Shown: positions 45,501 to 55,310, numbered from the stretch's first letter. The stretch: DNA of 64,000 bases from Arion vulgaris (GCA_020796225.1 CM036759.1:2130782-2194781), one strand, 5' to 3'. Numbers and translations are program-made. The notes: generated from the letters alone by a model not told the origin.

Positions 45501-48500
45501 TGTGTATGCAGGTTAGATGATGAAATCTGGAATCCTTGGCAATCCTGGTAAATAAAATGTGTTAGATGCAATCAAACAAATTTTCATTTCAATTGCCCGC
45601 CTTACTTGTAGTTTGTGATGGTGTCGTGGAGCAATGCATCGAACAAGCAATTCGCTAAAGTGAGCAGCAGTCAAACCGGCCCTACGCATTATCACTGGAG
45701 CCATAAAGTCCACGCCAATCAAGGCGATGGAGACCATCACAGGCATCCAACCAATGACTGACCGAAGGGACAAGAAAGTAGTAGTACTTGCGAAAAACTC
45801 AAACGGCTCAAATCTCACCCAATGCATGAAAGAATGTATGAATCCGGTAAGTGGAGAATACAGAGATCTAACTTCGTTAGAATCTCTAACGCACTGACCA
45901 CAGACCATCCAGTCCTGTCCAAATGCACAGCCAAACCAATCCCGACAATTGACAAGTGTCCGCCATGGAAAACAAAAAATGCCAGAACTAAGGGAATCAA
46001 TCCCAGGTATACTGAGCAAAAGGGATCAAACAAACCTCGACAGAAAAACTGCAGCAGAAGAATACATAGAATCAGAGTACCCTGAAAATGAGTGGACGCA
46101 CGTCTACACGGACGGATCGGCAAATAACGCAATAAGCGATGGCGGAGGAGGAATAGTGCTTAAAATCTCAAAGAAAGTCACGGTCAAGAAAGCGATTGCA
46201 ACTGGCAAATACTGAATAACTACCGAGCAGAGGCAATCAAAAAGGCGGCCGAAATGATCTTGGAGAGAAGAAACACTACATGCAACAATGTTGTGATATT
46301 CACCGATGCTCTATCGGTCATCACGGCACTCAAATGCGTAGGCAAAACTGAGATGAATGAGCTCAAACGTCCCTCGCTGAACTAACGAGTTCACTCAAAC
46401 GCACTGTCATCCAGTGGATACCGTCACACTGCAACATTAGGGGAAACGGCGGCCGACAAGCTAGCCAAAGAGGGCGGGCGATCTACCCCAGACTGATCTC
46501 GAGATCAGCTATGAGGAAGTCAAAACAACCATCGGTTCGCACTATCGAAGCAAATGGGCAAAAGACCATCCGCAGTACACAGACAGTGACAGATACTATG
46601 GTCTCTCTCGCAGTGAACAAGTTGCCATATTTCGCCTCCGTACCGACCACAACAAGCTCAGAGCCCACATGTTCCATAAATTTAAAATTGGCACAACTAG
46701 CCTGTGCCCATGCAATATGGCAGACATGACGGCAGAAAACGTCTTGCAAGACTGTCAACGTTTAGCAGGTATACGAAAAGAGTACTGGCCACAACACACA
46801 GAGCTTCGCGAAAGCTGTACGGAGGAACGGAGTCCCTAAAAACAACAGTAAAATTCATGATAGAAGTTGGTCCATCAGGCTAGGCCGGAACGCAAAGATA
46901 TGACATTCTGTTTCAACATTGAAACTGATAACAAAGCCATGTAACGATCAGATGACTGACAACAAAGTCATGTATCAGATGACTGATCGGTAGTATACAT
47001 ATTCAGTCATAACTGACTAAAGGAGGATGCACTCCAATATGTCAACCCCAGCTGTGTGTCCAACAAAGCGTTTCTTCAGAAATATAGTGCATGTTTAGGC
47101 TGTTTATTCTTCTTCTGCGTTCTCACTAGATTGGAATTTCAAATTCTAATAAAGGCAGCCGTCTGCCTCAGATTATCAGCCACGCATACAGTTTGTCTTG
47201 GACGCTAGTGTAAGTGGGCCACCTCTTTCTTCTCAAGTCTGCATACTGGGGCAGTTCTGTAGGATATAATTTCTATGATTTCTGCTTCCCGTTTGTGCTG
47301 ACCTCTTACCGCAGTAAGTTTTGGCCACCATCGTGATGGTAGGTCTGACATTCTTACTGCGTGGCTAAATCTCCGAGGCAGATTGACTATCCAGAACTGC
47401 TATCCCATTCCTCATTGTGAGGGTCGTTGCACTATGTTATGCGCCTTACGGCCTGGTGCATCCGTTTTCTGCAAGCATTTGTCTTGGGTTAGCATTCCCT
47501 AGCGGACATGTGCATCCGATTTCAGCCAAACCTCCTTAGTCGCCTCTACGACATGCGTGGCAGGTAACAGTGGTTCTATTCTTTACACCCCAAATTTGGG
47601 CCCCGGTAACCACTCAGGCGGTTATTTCAGGAAATAAACTGTTGCTCAGAGAGATTAGAACAATCTCAGAGACATTGGCACATTCGCCCATGCACACAAA
47701 CATGTAGTAAAACAAAAAATAGTAATTGTCCGATGAATTATGACATACTTAAGTGCCACTCTGTACTTTCTCCCCAGTTTCTCCAACTCTGCCATTACGC
47801 AGTCTGTGATGTAAGGAATACCTGTGAACATAAACAGATACATAATCTACATTGTAATTCAACATTTGTGAACACACATAGCTTACCTACAATCTGTGAT
47901 GTAAGCGATACCTGTCAACATATAGCATTTAAACAAAATGTGAACAACAAACAACTTATTTACAACATGTGAACACATAGTATATCTACATCTGATGTCA
48001 GGAACACTTATCAACATGACTTGTCTCCCACAGTTCTAGCACATGACTTATCTTCCACAGCTCTAAAACATGACTTGTCTCCCACAGCTCTAAAACATGA
48101 CTTGTCTCCCACAGCTCTAAAACATGACTTGTCTCCCACAGCTCTAAAACATGACTTGTCTCCCACAGCTCTAGCACATGACTTGTCTCCCACAGCTCTA
48201 AAACATGACTTGTCTCCCACAGCTCTAAAACATGACTTGTCTCCCACAGCTCTAAAACATGACTTGTCTCCCACAGCTCTAAAACATGACTTGTCTCCCA
48301 CAGCTCTAGCACATGACTTGTCTCCCACAGCTCTAAAACATGACTTGTCTCCCACAGCTCTAAAACATGACTTGTCTCCCACAGCTCTAGCACATGACTT
48401 TTCTCCCACAGCTCTAAAACATGACTTGTCTCCCACAGCTCTAAAACATGACTTGTCTCCCACAGCTCTAAAACATGACTTGTCTCCCACAGTTCTAGCA

Positions 48501-51500
48501 CATGACTTGTCTCCCACAGTTCTAAAACATGACTTGTCTCACAGCTCTAGCACAACTCAAAGAACCTTTGACTTACAATGAATAGAGCATGACTGACAAA
48601 AAAGAAAAACCCTACTTACTTAAAAATCAAATGAAACAAACAATTGAAGATGTTGGAACACATTTCTAAAAAGGGGGAAGACTGTAGTAAAACTTGGTGA
48701 AATAGCAAAACACGTACAAACAAAGTAATATAGTTTTACAAAATACAGAAACAGTGATGATAAACAGCAACGTTTCGACCAAAAGGCCTTTATCAAGCAA
48801 ACGATACAACAGGAGTGACGAATCTCAAAGAACACTTACAAATGGACGGTTACAGAAACATTAAAAAGTACCTAATGAAAATCTGGGAATAAAAACTAAT
48901 AACAAAGTGAGTGTAGCACAAAACTAGAAGTGGAAAAGAAGAGAAACAATAAACAATCAAGTGAAAATATAACATATATATGAAGCAAATACACATATAG
49001 ATTACAATTGCGCGATATACGCCAATGCTCTGTGACCCCTGTAGTTACTCATTTCAATGATACTGGCCATTCAGGAGCTAGCGATGTCCAGATCACACCC
49101 ATCCGATCATGTTCCTCTGATGATCGTAGTCGATTTGCTCTGGAGAACCGTTTTATTTCGTTATATGGTACCTTGCGGCCTCTTGGACTCAACGCATTAC
49201 ATTCCTATGCTTCTTAGTACTTTCTCATCTCATGCCCTGCAATCTATATGTGTATTTGCTTCATATATATAAGTTATATTTTCACTTGATTGTTTATTGT
49301 TTCTCTTCTTTTCAACTTCTAGTTTTGTGTTACACTCACTTCGTTATTAGTTTTTATTCCCAGATTTTCATTAGATACTTTTTAATGTTTCTGTAACCGT
49401 CCATTTGTAAGTATTCTTTGAAATTCGTCACTCCTGTTGTATCGTTTGCTTGATAAAGGCCTTTTGGTCGAAACGTTGCTGTTTATCGTCACTGTTTCTG
49501 TATTTTGTAAAACTATAGTACTTTGTACGGGTTTCGCTGGAACACATTAACAACTTGAAAGGGAAACGTCCAAGACTGAACACAGTTAAGAGATTTGCTA
49601 GCACAACTTGGGGTGTAGGCAAGAGGATCCTTAGACAATTGTATCTTGGCTAAGTAAGATCTACAATAGACAACTGCCTTGCAAAATCAGCACTGCAGTC
49701 CAGTAAATTACCAGGTCTCCAGACCCTACTGTCTAAACCGCACAGGGTCATCTTACAGTGGATACCCTCTCACTGTGGAATACCAAGAAATGAAGGTGCT
49801 GCAGGAGAGCAACCGGTGCCAGTTACCTACCACCAAAAGAAAAGGATTAAATCAATCAGAAAGTCACAAATACCAACACAAGACGATTACTATAATATGA
49901 GCAGATAAGAACAAGTTGTCATTCTGCGCCTTAGAACTGGACACAATCGACTCCGCAGCGCCATGTGTACAAAATTCAAGATTGTCAATTCAGTCGTCTA
50001 CATGTGGACAGGCACATCAGACTGCAGAGCACATACGTCAGGTTGAGAAACATCTTGAAGAATATTGCTATCTCTCAAGTGACAGAGAAGCAATTGCAAA
50101 ATGACCCGGCCAACCACCATGAACAAACATAAAGCAACAAATAATCCACAAATATCTCATTGATAAAACTATAAACAAAGAAACACTGGCAACAATCCTC
50201 CTAAAACCTGTGCACTGGGGACAATAGATAGTTATCCAACTTCCTTTATCCACAACTGCATAACAGGGTTGGCTTTCAAAATCACTACAGACACTGGCTG
50301 CGGTAAGTATCTGGATGGTACTACCTATAATTGCTGAGCACCTTATGGTAATATATGGTCTAACTATGAGGCAGAGATTATAGCCATAAAGACGGTCATA
50401 GAGCTGGCCCACCAGTAATTTGTGATGTACTTGGGAAAAATATTGTCTGAGAGAGGGTAATATTTACTGACAAGCTGCAGAAGAACAGCAGAAGACAAGC
50501 AAGGTTCGGTTATTGGCACCAATCATCCATAATCTGCTTTCCTCCAATGATACTAATATCTTTCTACAGGTCCTAGGGCACATTGGTATCCCAGGAAATA
50601 ATAAGGCAGACTATCTAGCCAAGCAAGGATCATCAAAACCACAGACAAAGCTGTTGGTAAAGAGATTATAAAATAAATTCTGAAAAACAACTCTAGTAAT
50701 ACCCAACTCATGGTTGGAAGAGGAAGAATACCCAGCCCTAGTTGCAAGAAGAAGAATAAACAACCCAACTACAAACAAAAAGTTTGACTCATCACACAAA
50801 AAGAGACCTACATTTGGCGTATAGGCAATCCATCATGCTTGTGAGAACATCCAATTTGTTTTTGATTGAGAAGTTGATGAAGTTTGTATCCACAATGATG
50901 TGAAATGGTGGCCCCAGTTGTGTGTTGTAGTCAAAGTACATCGCTGATGAAGCTTGTGGCCTGATGGAGAAGATATAATAATTCATAATGACAACAGATA
51001 ATGTGGACTGTTGATCTATCTTGAGAAACTGTCAACCAAAGCAAGTATATTTCTAAACAGAAACAGCCTATAACTTAAACATGTATCAGCTCTAGAATTG
51101 TCATATTTATCACAGCCAAATGAATATGCAAGACTCCCAAATGAACATGGAAGTCAAAAACCAGAGCATAAATCTTCAAGTCTAAATATTTGGAAAGTTC
51201 CCTAAGGACGGCAGGGAATATTCAGTATGTCTCTCTGACAGAGCACCTAAGATGAAGCTTTGCTGGGAATATACAGTCAAGAAGAAATAGCTGATGCTAA
51301 ACAGCCTGATTCTCATTTGACTTCACATTAACCAAGCGGTGGAGTATCAGAGAAGTCACAAGAACGAACCTAAAACCTAAATTTAAATGATCCAAAGTAA
51401 AATGTATGTCATTGACTGCAAAATAGTCATGAGCTCGGCAGCTCTAGTTATCAACAAGAACACACCTTCGAACCAATCTCGAGAATTTGGTCACAAACTT

Positions 51501-54488
51501 TACTTGGATGTCATCTACAAGATACACATGCACAGAGCAACTAAAGTAGCTTCTAAACACAGCTGTCTGTCACAATCGATATCTTTACTTGTCAGGATGT
51601 GATAAATTGAATATCCTAATCCACCGCCAGGTATACCTTGCAGAAAACTGTCGAGTGTCACTAGGCAAGCACTTGACCCGAACCGGCATGGAAAACAGAA
51701 AAGGGTCCGCCTAAATAGAACTGAGACGAGTCCTTTGTGGAACTGAAGCATGATGGGAAGCCAAAAAGAAAACAGTGGAAAAATGAATGACAACTGTTGA
51801 AGTCCTATGCTTCCCGAGGAACGGAGATGAATAAGTTAAGCAAGTCAACTGACTAATGTGACATAGCAACTGACTAATGTAACACAAGCAACTGATTAAC
51901 ACATTCCCATTTTAACGGTAATCAGTGACTATTTCATAACTACAACTTCTTAGATGAATGTGATACTCACAATTCTCTTTGAGAAATATTTTCTGGAGTT
52001 AGCTTCTTCCTTTTCTTTATTTTCAACCTGTCTTTGGGTTTCCTGGAAAAAATAATGTTTCACCCAGTGAGATCAAGAACACAACAGCTGTGAATCAGAG
52101 AAACAGTCAAACAAAGCCTTGAAAATTTCAACATAAATCACCACATACACTATTTGAAAGTTGTCAACATACTACACTATGTTCATCATCAAATATCTTG
52201 TCCTGAGCAAAACTTTGTTACCCTAACAGTCCTTCAGAATTTCTCTCTCATAGACCAGATGTTCCACCTCTGCAGCTGTCATGCTCAAGTCATCAGCTAC
52301 ATCCTAAATCCATCTTCTCCGTGGTCTTCTACTTCTTCCTGTAGATGTCTCCTTCCATAATGGCCTTCTCCAGTCCTTCATATCTCTTTACATGTCAAAA
52401 ATACTTTAATTTTTTTATTCTTATTTGTAGCAGCCAGTTTTCTTTGTTAGACTAAGTTGACTGAATTAATGGACAGATTTTCATGAACAGCATTGTTTGT
52501 TGGGGACTTGAGAATGGATACGGAGAAATGTTCTTCGGTCTCTGGGTGATCTATTGGACAAGGAGACTAAAATTGATGTTGAATCTATCCAGTGATTTAA
52601 GGAGTTTGGAACTATTGTTTTACATGCAGAACTGGATGCGTGAGGGGCAGATTGAGGAGTGTTTAGCAAGCCAGGGGAGCCATCAGTATGCATACCCTTT
52701 GACATCTATTGGGGGAGTCTGAGCACCAGGAGTACTGCATTGTCTCCCTTTTGTAAGTCTCCTATGTTTTTGGTTTATGATGTCTGTTACAATTCTAAGA
52801 TTCTGGTATATCTTAGAGACCTTGTGAGTGTTACTTTCTGCTGCCTGTGCAAGGGGTATCAGTTCTTTGCAGTTGCTCAGACACAGCCATATCTAAGAGA
52901 CATTGTGGGTGTTACTTTCTGCTGCCAGTGCAGGGGTTATCAGTTCTCTGCAGCTGCTCAGATACAGCCATATCTTAAGAGACCTTGTGGGTGTTACTTT
53001 CTGCTGCCTGTGCATGGGGTATCAGTTCTCTGCAGTTGCTCAGACACAGCCATATCTAAGAGACATTGTGGGTGTTACTTTCTGCTGCCTGTGCAGGGAG
53101 TATCAGTTCTCTACAGTTGCTGAGACACAGCCATTAACCTGGTCCAGCACATTTCATGAGTTTATCAATGCAAGTTTTTAAACATACATATATGAACTGT
53201 ATCAAATCCATTATCATAAAACACACATTGATCACACAATTATGAATATTAATATGGCAGAAAATAAAAAAATTGTATCACTCACAATCTAGAATCTTTC
53301 AAACTTAGAAGTCTTTTTACTTGGGCAAACTTTTTTGTGCGCTTGTCTTTGCCCTGAAAATAGAAATAGTTCACTGTACAGAATTATAGAATATTGTGAT
53401 CATGCTCACTGATGCTGAATAATTGCAATCTCTACAGAATATATTTAGTTATTAGATCGTCATCATTGCACACAATAAAACTGAAACAATACTGTCTTGT
53501 CTTTGATTTCTTCCTCTACTTATGAATATTGACTCTAGTCTATTATATATATGGCCCTTTTCATCTTTACAGACGGTTAGTAGTCAAGTGTTTTACTGTG
53601 ACAACTTCTGAGTTTTCGCTTTTCTCTCTTGTCGCTCAGCTCGTACATAAGTCTCTTCTCAAAAGACTCTGCGCCTTCCGTAATTTGGCTTTCCACACAA
53701 CTCTGTCATCAGCTAGTCCCTTCCATGTGCTGGGATCTATAGAAAAGTTTTTCATTGAGGTTTTGCAGACATCTTTATATCTGAGCAGTGGTCTGCCCTG
53801 GTGTCTCTTCCTCTCCGAAAGTTCACAGAACAACATTTGTTTTGGTATGCGATAAGTTTCCATTCTTCTCACATGTCCCAACCATCTTAGTCGTCTACTG
53901 CTGAGCATGCCCATGATGGAAGGCAGATTTGCACGTTGTAGATTGAGTTCAGTTCCGTTAGTTTTAATATCAGCAGTATTATTGCTAACGAATCAATAAC
54001 ACCTCATCTGTAACAATAAGATTAATAATAACTTAATAATACTAAGAGTAGAGTTCAGTTGAGTGTAGAGTGCCTAGAGTGGAGTGTGACTGTCAGGTCT
54101 TCAGACTAAGAGTAAGACGACCCATTGAGTTGACCGAGGCCATAATTGACAATAATAATAATATATTAAAAAATTATTATTAATTATAGAAAATTTGTCA
54201 GTCATGGAATCTTATTTCACTCATACCAGCCGTAACCGCGGGTAGCGTGTAGTCTGCGTACGACGTACCGTACGTAGCCAAAATTTTGTGGCACCGGCAC
54301 TGTTAAGTGTTAACTGTTATTTTGTGGTGACAATGACTCGATGAGGTTACAGTTAGTTACAGTACACTTACAATACATGGCAGAGCTAATGCTCCCGCAG
54401 CAAATTTAAACATCTAAAAGTATGAAGAGAATATACTGGATATCAAATATATATAGTATATACACGAGAATTTAAAGTTTGTTACCAT
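42527..54488 (-). CDS. FCF1: FCF1/UTP24 rRNA-processing PIN nuclease, split gene
   Basis: FCF1 is the PIN-domain endonuclease of the small-subunit processome that acts in early 18S rRNA maturation in the nucleolus. Exons in transcript order: 54486-54488 (tentative start), 53286-53353, 51971-52042, 50808-50960, 47749-47821, 45457-45544, 43489-43581 and 42527-42575. The parts give the basic N-terminus, the PIN core ([28 protein letters not shown]) and the signature [14 protein letters not shown], ending GAPKM. Summed, about 198 residues result, the family's usual length. Phases agree at all junctions except the 50808/47821 one, which is off by one base, and exon 43489-43581 lacks two bases. Two exons have duplicated 3' splice sites upstream. 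Introns hold LINE, SINE, piggyBac and Penelope-like remnants. It converges with the glycosyltransferase gene. Confidence 0.93.
42694..42751 (-). mobile_element. SINE-H fragment
   Basis: GCCCCTAAACGCATAGACTT then CACATGCATCCGATTTCAGC on the + text is the SINE-H middle on the - strand. It abuts the truncated piggyBac copy. Confidence 0.6.
42752..43189 (+). mobile_element. piggyBac-type element, 5'-truncated
   Basis: The 3' end GGCAGCAAAAGTG then TTAA (43186-43189) matches the 32020-32716 element. Inside, [20 protein letters not shown] then [20 protein letters not shown] and [14 protein letters not shown] extend further than the sister ORF. The 5' end is lost against a SINE-H fragment. Confidence 0.75.
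43190..43480. other. FCF1 intron DNA, nothing recognised
   Basis: No repeat or coding similarity is visible. Confidence 0.4.
43489..43581 (-). CDS. FCF1: FCF1 exon with 2-base deletion
   Basis: The acceptor TTTTACATCATCAG precedes it and the donor AG|GTAAGT follows. Frame one gives SKCYI. After a two-base deficit the frame is [18 protein letters not shown], then IMYITQH. Relatives have C-Y-I-V-A-T-N-D-K-D-L, so the valine codon is damaged here. The duplicated copies of this exon start upstream still carry the intact GTC valine codon. Confidence 0.92.
43556..43815 (-). repeat. FCF1: 90-bp triplication carrying acceptor plus exon start of FCF1
   Basis: The period is exactly 90 bp. Each unit has TTTGTTTTACATCATCAG and exon bases AGCAAATGTTACATT. 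Copies at 43734-43761 and 43644-43671 read SKCYIVATN and then run into TGTGTCTAGATTACTGGTGA, where a donor-like CTG|GTGAGA occurs. The third copy is the real exon. Confidence 0.93.
44080..44330 (-). mobile_element. LINE C-terminal tail
   Basis: The - strand gives [40 protein letters not shown] and [20 protein letters not shown]. It is closely related to 53636-53914 (-). Confidence 0.85.
44448..44725. repeat. 48-bp minisatellite, 6 copies
   Basis: The unit is CCATCAAACTGTCCACCATC, AGCTATTGCACCAACTATCC, AGCAATG. 48 is divisible by three, so all three + frames are open. Confidence 0.93.
44800..45410. repeat. About 57-bp minisatellite, 10-11 copies
   Basis: The unit is AGACTAACAAACATATTTGA, GTAGTTTAACATTGAAACTG and AAAGTCAAGAGACTGT. 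It ends about 45 bases from the donor side of the next FCF1 exon. Confidence 0.93.
45457..45544 (-). CDS. FCF1: FCF1 exon: ADDC motif
   Basis: The acceptor TTTTATTTACCAG and donor GAA|GTGAGT flank it. After the split lysine it reads [20 protein letters not shown] then DCIVKRVTE. The paired aspartates (A-D-D-C) belong to the acidic PIN active site. It ends in phase 0, fitting SKCYI of the next exon. Confidence 0.94.
45590..46930 (+). mobile_element. Jockey/I-like LINE 3' half (RT end, RNase H, Cys-His)
   Basis: It opens with [20 protein letters not shown], the end of the RT. Then come [20 protein letters not shown] (RNase H, first Asp block), a frameshifted middle with an [13 protein letters not shown] block, and [20 protein letters not shown] followed by [20 protein letters not shown], the C-x-C-x(n)-C motif. 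Several stops show it is dead. It is the longest single LINE remnant here. Confidence 0.85.
47110..47622 (-). mobile_element. Composite SINE: SINE-H head with LINE coding tail, copy 2
   Basis: It has the same order and length as 39209-39733: head GTGGTTACCGGGGCCCAAAT, a middle with GAGGAATGGGATAGCAGTTC, the tail encoding [12 protein letters not shown], and the end TGAGAACGCAGAAGAAGAA. It lies in an FCF1 intron, about 130 bases beyond the donor side of the next exon. Confidence 0.85.
47749..47821 (-). CDS. FCF1: FCF1 exon: [11 protein letters not shown]
   Basis: The acceptor TTATGTTCACAG and donor AA|GTATGT flank it. After GT it reads [20 protein letters not shown] then VAL. The D and E of DCVMAELE are conserved acidic PIN residues. 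The preceding exon leaves one base too many for the frame, so the C-I-P junction needs a one-base correction. Confidence 0.93.
47887..47911 (-). other. FCF1: Duplicated exon start forming a 25-bp micro-exon-like unit
   Basis: GTATCGCTTACATCACAGAT then TGTAG is a near copy of the start of the FCF1 exon at 47821. It is preceded by TATATGTTGACAG (acceptor-like) and followed by GTAAGC (donor-like). A more decayed third copy (GTGTTCCTGACATCAGATGT) lies at 47986-48008. Confidence 0.75.
48011..48550. repeat. 27-bp minisatellite, about 19 copies
   Basis: The unit is GACTTGTCTCCCACAGCTCT followed by AAAACAT, with a CTAGCACAT variant every few units. 27 is a multiple of three, so frames stay open on both strands. 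It sits immediately upstream of the duplicated FCF1 exon starts. Confidence 0.95.
48768..48804 (-). ncRNA. Degenerate hammerhead-like motif, arm 1
   Basis: The - strand reads TTGATAAAGGCCTTTTGGTC then GAAACG, the same as arm 2. See the entry at 49449. Confidence 0.35.
49008..49217 (+). pseudogene. Penelope-like GIY-YIG endonuclease C-terminus
   Basis: It reads [20 protein letters not shown], then [20 protein letters not shown] and GLN. The V-x-x-H-F-N-x-x-G-H block, then an E-x-x-x-I/W-x-x-x-x-x-T-L-x-P-x-G-L-N end, is the usual close of PLE-encoded GIY-YIG nucleases. The GIY-YIG core itself is absent. Confidence 0.75.
49449..49476 (+). ncRNA. Degenerate hammerhead-like motif, arm 2
   Basis: TTGATAA, then a GGCC/TTTT/GGTC stem-loop, then GAAACG follows the layout CUGAUGA-stem II-GAAA of hammerhead ribozymes, which occur in Penelope terminal repeats. 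The core positions equivalent to C3 and G8 are U and A here, so cleavage activity is unlikely. Confidence 0.35.
49540..50105 (+). mobile_element. Internally deleted jockey/I-like LINE
   Basis: It begins [20 protein letters not shown] then [11 protein letters not shown] (end of RT). After a deletion, [20 protein letters not shown] and [16 protein letters not shown] (RNase H) follow, then [20 protein letters not shown] as in the 4590-5456 element. It lies in an FCF1 intron. Confidence 0.8.
50200..50800 (+). mobile_element. LINE fragment with RNase H end
   Basis: [18 protein letters not shown], then after shifts [20 protein letters not shown] and [13 protein letters not shown] correspond to RNase H blocks. 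It runs up to the 3' edge of the FCF1 exon at 50808 on the opposite strand. Confidence 0.7.
50808..50960 (-). CDS. FCF1: FCF1 exon: PIN domain start
   Basis: The acceptor TATCTTCTCCATCAG precedes it. After the split leucine it reads [20 protein letters not shown], then [20 protein letters not shown] and [10 protein letters not shown]. The D of VDTNF is the first PIN acidic residue. The donor AG|GTCTCT is weak and leaves the frame one base long relative to the next exon. Confidence 0.94.
51000..51640. other. FCF1 intron, nothing recognised
   Basis: AT-rich. No conserved segment or tandem repeat is visible. Confidence 0.4.
51640..51835 (+). mobile_element. Possible retroelement 3' tail
   Basis: One frame reads [18 protein letters not shown], then a frame with [14 protein letters not shown] and a stop. 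I recall similar tails in invertebrate transposon proteins, but the element class is uncertain. Confidence 0.3.
51971..52042 (-). CDS. FCF1: FCF1 exon: basic N-terminal region
   Basis: The acceptor TTATTTTTTCCAG and donor TT|GTGAGT flank it. It reads (L)[20 protein letters not shown] then QRE, matching the Lys-rich stretch (D-R-L-K-x-K-K) before the PIN domain, a probable nucleolar targeting region. Confidence 0.9.
52480..52740 (+). mobile_element. LINE RNase-H C-terminal tail
   Basis: [20 protein letters not shown], then LDA and [20 protein letters not shown] across shifts, parallels the - strand tails at 15930-16330 and 55310-55640. Confidence 0.7.
52800..53135. repeat. About 83-bp repeat, 4 copies
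   Basis: Blocks with GTGGGTGTTACTTTCTGCTG, CCTGTGCAGGGGTATCAGTT, CTCTGCAGTTGCTCAGACAC and AGCCATATCTAAGAGA. Confidence 0.92.
53286..53353 (-). CDS. FCF1: FCF1 exon: N-terminus after Met
   Basis: The acceptor CTATTTTCAG and donor TT|GTGAGT flank it. It reads [20 protein letters not shown] then SR, matching the G-K-x-K-x-T-x-K-x-A-x-x-K-R-x-L-S-L start of the family. The initiator Met must be in a separate upstream exon. Confidence 0.9.
53636..53914 (-). mobile_element. LINE C-terminal tail
   Basis: [60 protein letters not shown], then [13 protein letters not shown]. It is an uninterrupted 92-residue frame and the best preserved tail of this family. It lies in the first FCF1 intron. Confidence 0.88.
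54486..54488 (-). CDS. FCF1: Candidate FCF1 start codon exon
   Basis: On the - strand, GTCATAATG|GTAACA places an ATG directly before a donor. That gives the phase 0 needed for Met-Gly-Lys. The CpG-bearing stretch at 54230-54300 would be in the intron, so the promoter would lie upstream around 54500-54850. This is a placement by phase and position only. Confidence 0.35.
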
Positions 54489-54892
54489 TATGACTATTTA
54501 AATCCTATATTCGTGATACTCCAATAAAGTGTCACGTTTGTTTGCTGGTGTTGTTTACGATTAACTCCCTTCTAAGCCAGGTTTTTTAATGCCCGACAGT
54601 TCTTCTACTTTGCGTTACTAATTTTGAGTAGACTTCAAGTGCGCTATGCTTTTCTATGTACGCATATTTTAATAAAAATATATTTACTGTATCAATAGTT
54701 CATTTAATCAATGTGCATATAAATATAACTGGCAATTTCAGACCACGTCAAAATTTATAAACATAATTAGTACTTTAAATATAGAAATCCTTTCAGTCAT
54801 GACGAGCGTAAAGGTAAAATAAAAACTACACCGACTAGTTTACCTGAAACAAACACACGAACATAAATCGTTATTTGTCACTAACAACGTAA

Positions 54893-55310
54893 CAACATTC
54901 GTGCAGACCCATAGATGCTCAGTCTCTTCCAACAGATGTCGAACAGCATGCATACCGCCCGTGTGGTTCCGGGGCCCGCAATGAAGCACATAATAGCACC
55001 ACTGCGACCTACAAGGCATGTAGTAAAAGGCAATGATGTAGGACCTAGGGAAGGTACCCTATTGGTTACTAAACTGACGTCATTGCACTCCGGGCAGACC
55101 CATAGGTGCTCAGTCTCCCCAACAGATATCGAAGAGTATGCATACCCTAGTAAATAAAAAGCGTCGCAGAGATCGGATTTGCTGGCCTTCTTGTAGGCGC
55201 ATAGCTGGCACAACGTACAATCGCTCTTAGGCTCAGATCACATACAATTCACACAGAGTGGTTAACAGGTGTTCGTTGTGGAGAGTTCGAAGAAAAAGAA
55301 GAAGTATTCA
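54893..55310 (+). mobile_element. SINE-B with a LINE 3' end inserted in it
   Basis: A LINE 3'-end scrap (- strand) lies at 54893-54957. SINE-B then starts at the GTGGTTCCGGGGCCCGCAAT head and runs to the tail CACACAGAGTGGTTAACAGG, then GAGTTCGAAGAAAAAGAAGA. About 82 bases at 55061-55143 interrupt it. This insert is the 3' end of the RNase-H LINE (- strand) bounded by TACCCT on both sides. Confidence 0.75.

Larger units (their letters stand above)
48713..49529 (+). mobile_element. Penelope-like element remnant with inverted terminal arms
   Basis: 48713-49003 and 49241-49529 are long inverted copies of each other, about 290 bp each. Between them lies the C-terminal part of a GIY-YIG-type endonuclease. 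Terminal repeats in inverted orientation are known for Penelope-like elements. Each arm holds a hammerhead-like segment. The RT and most of the endonuclease are missing. Confidence 0.75.

Noticed and set aside
48011..48581. Three overlapping repetitive ORFs of 167-186 residues on both strands
   Set aside because: 27-bp minisatellite without stops in several frames. Simultaneous open frames on both strands point to repeat composition, not coding.
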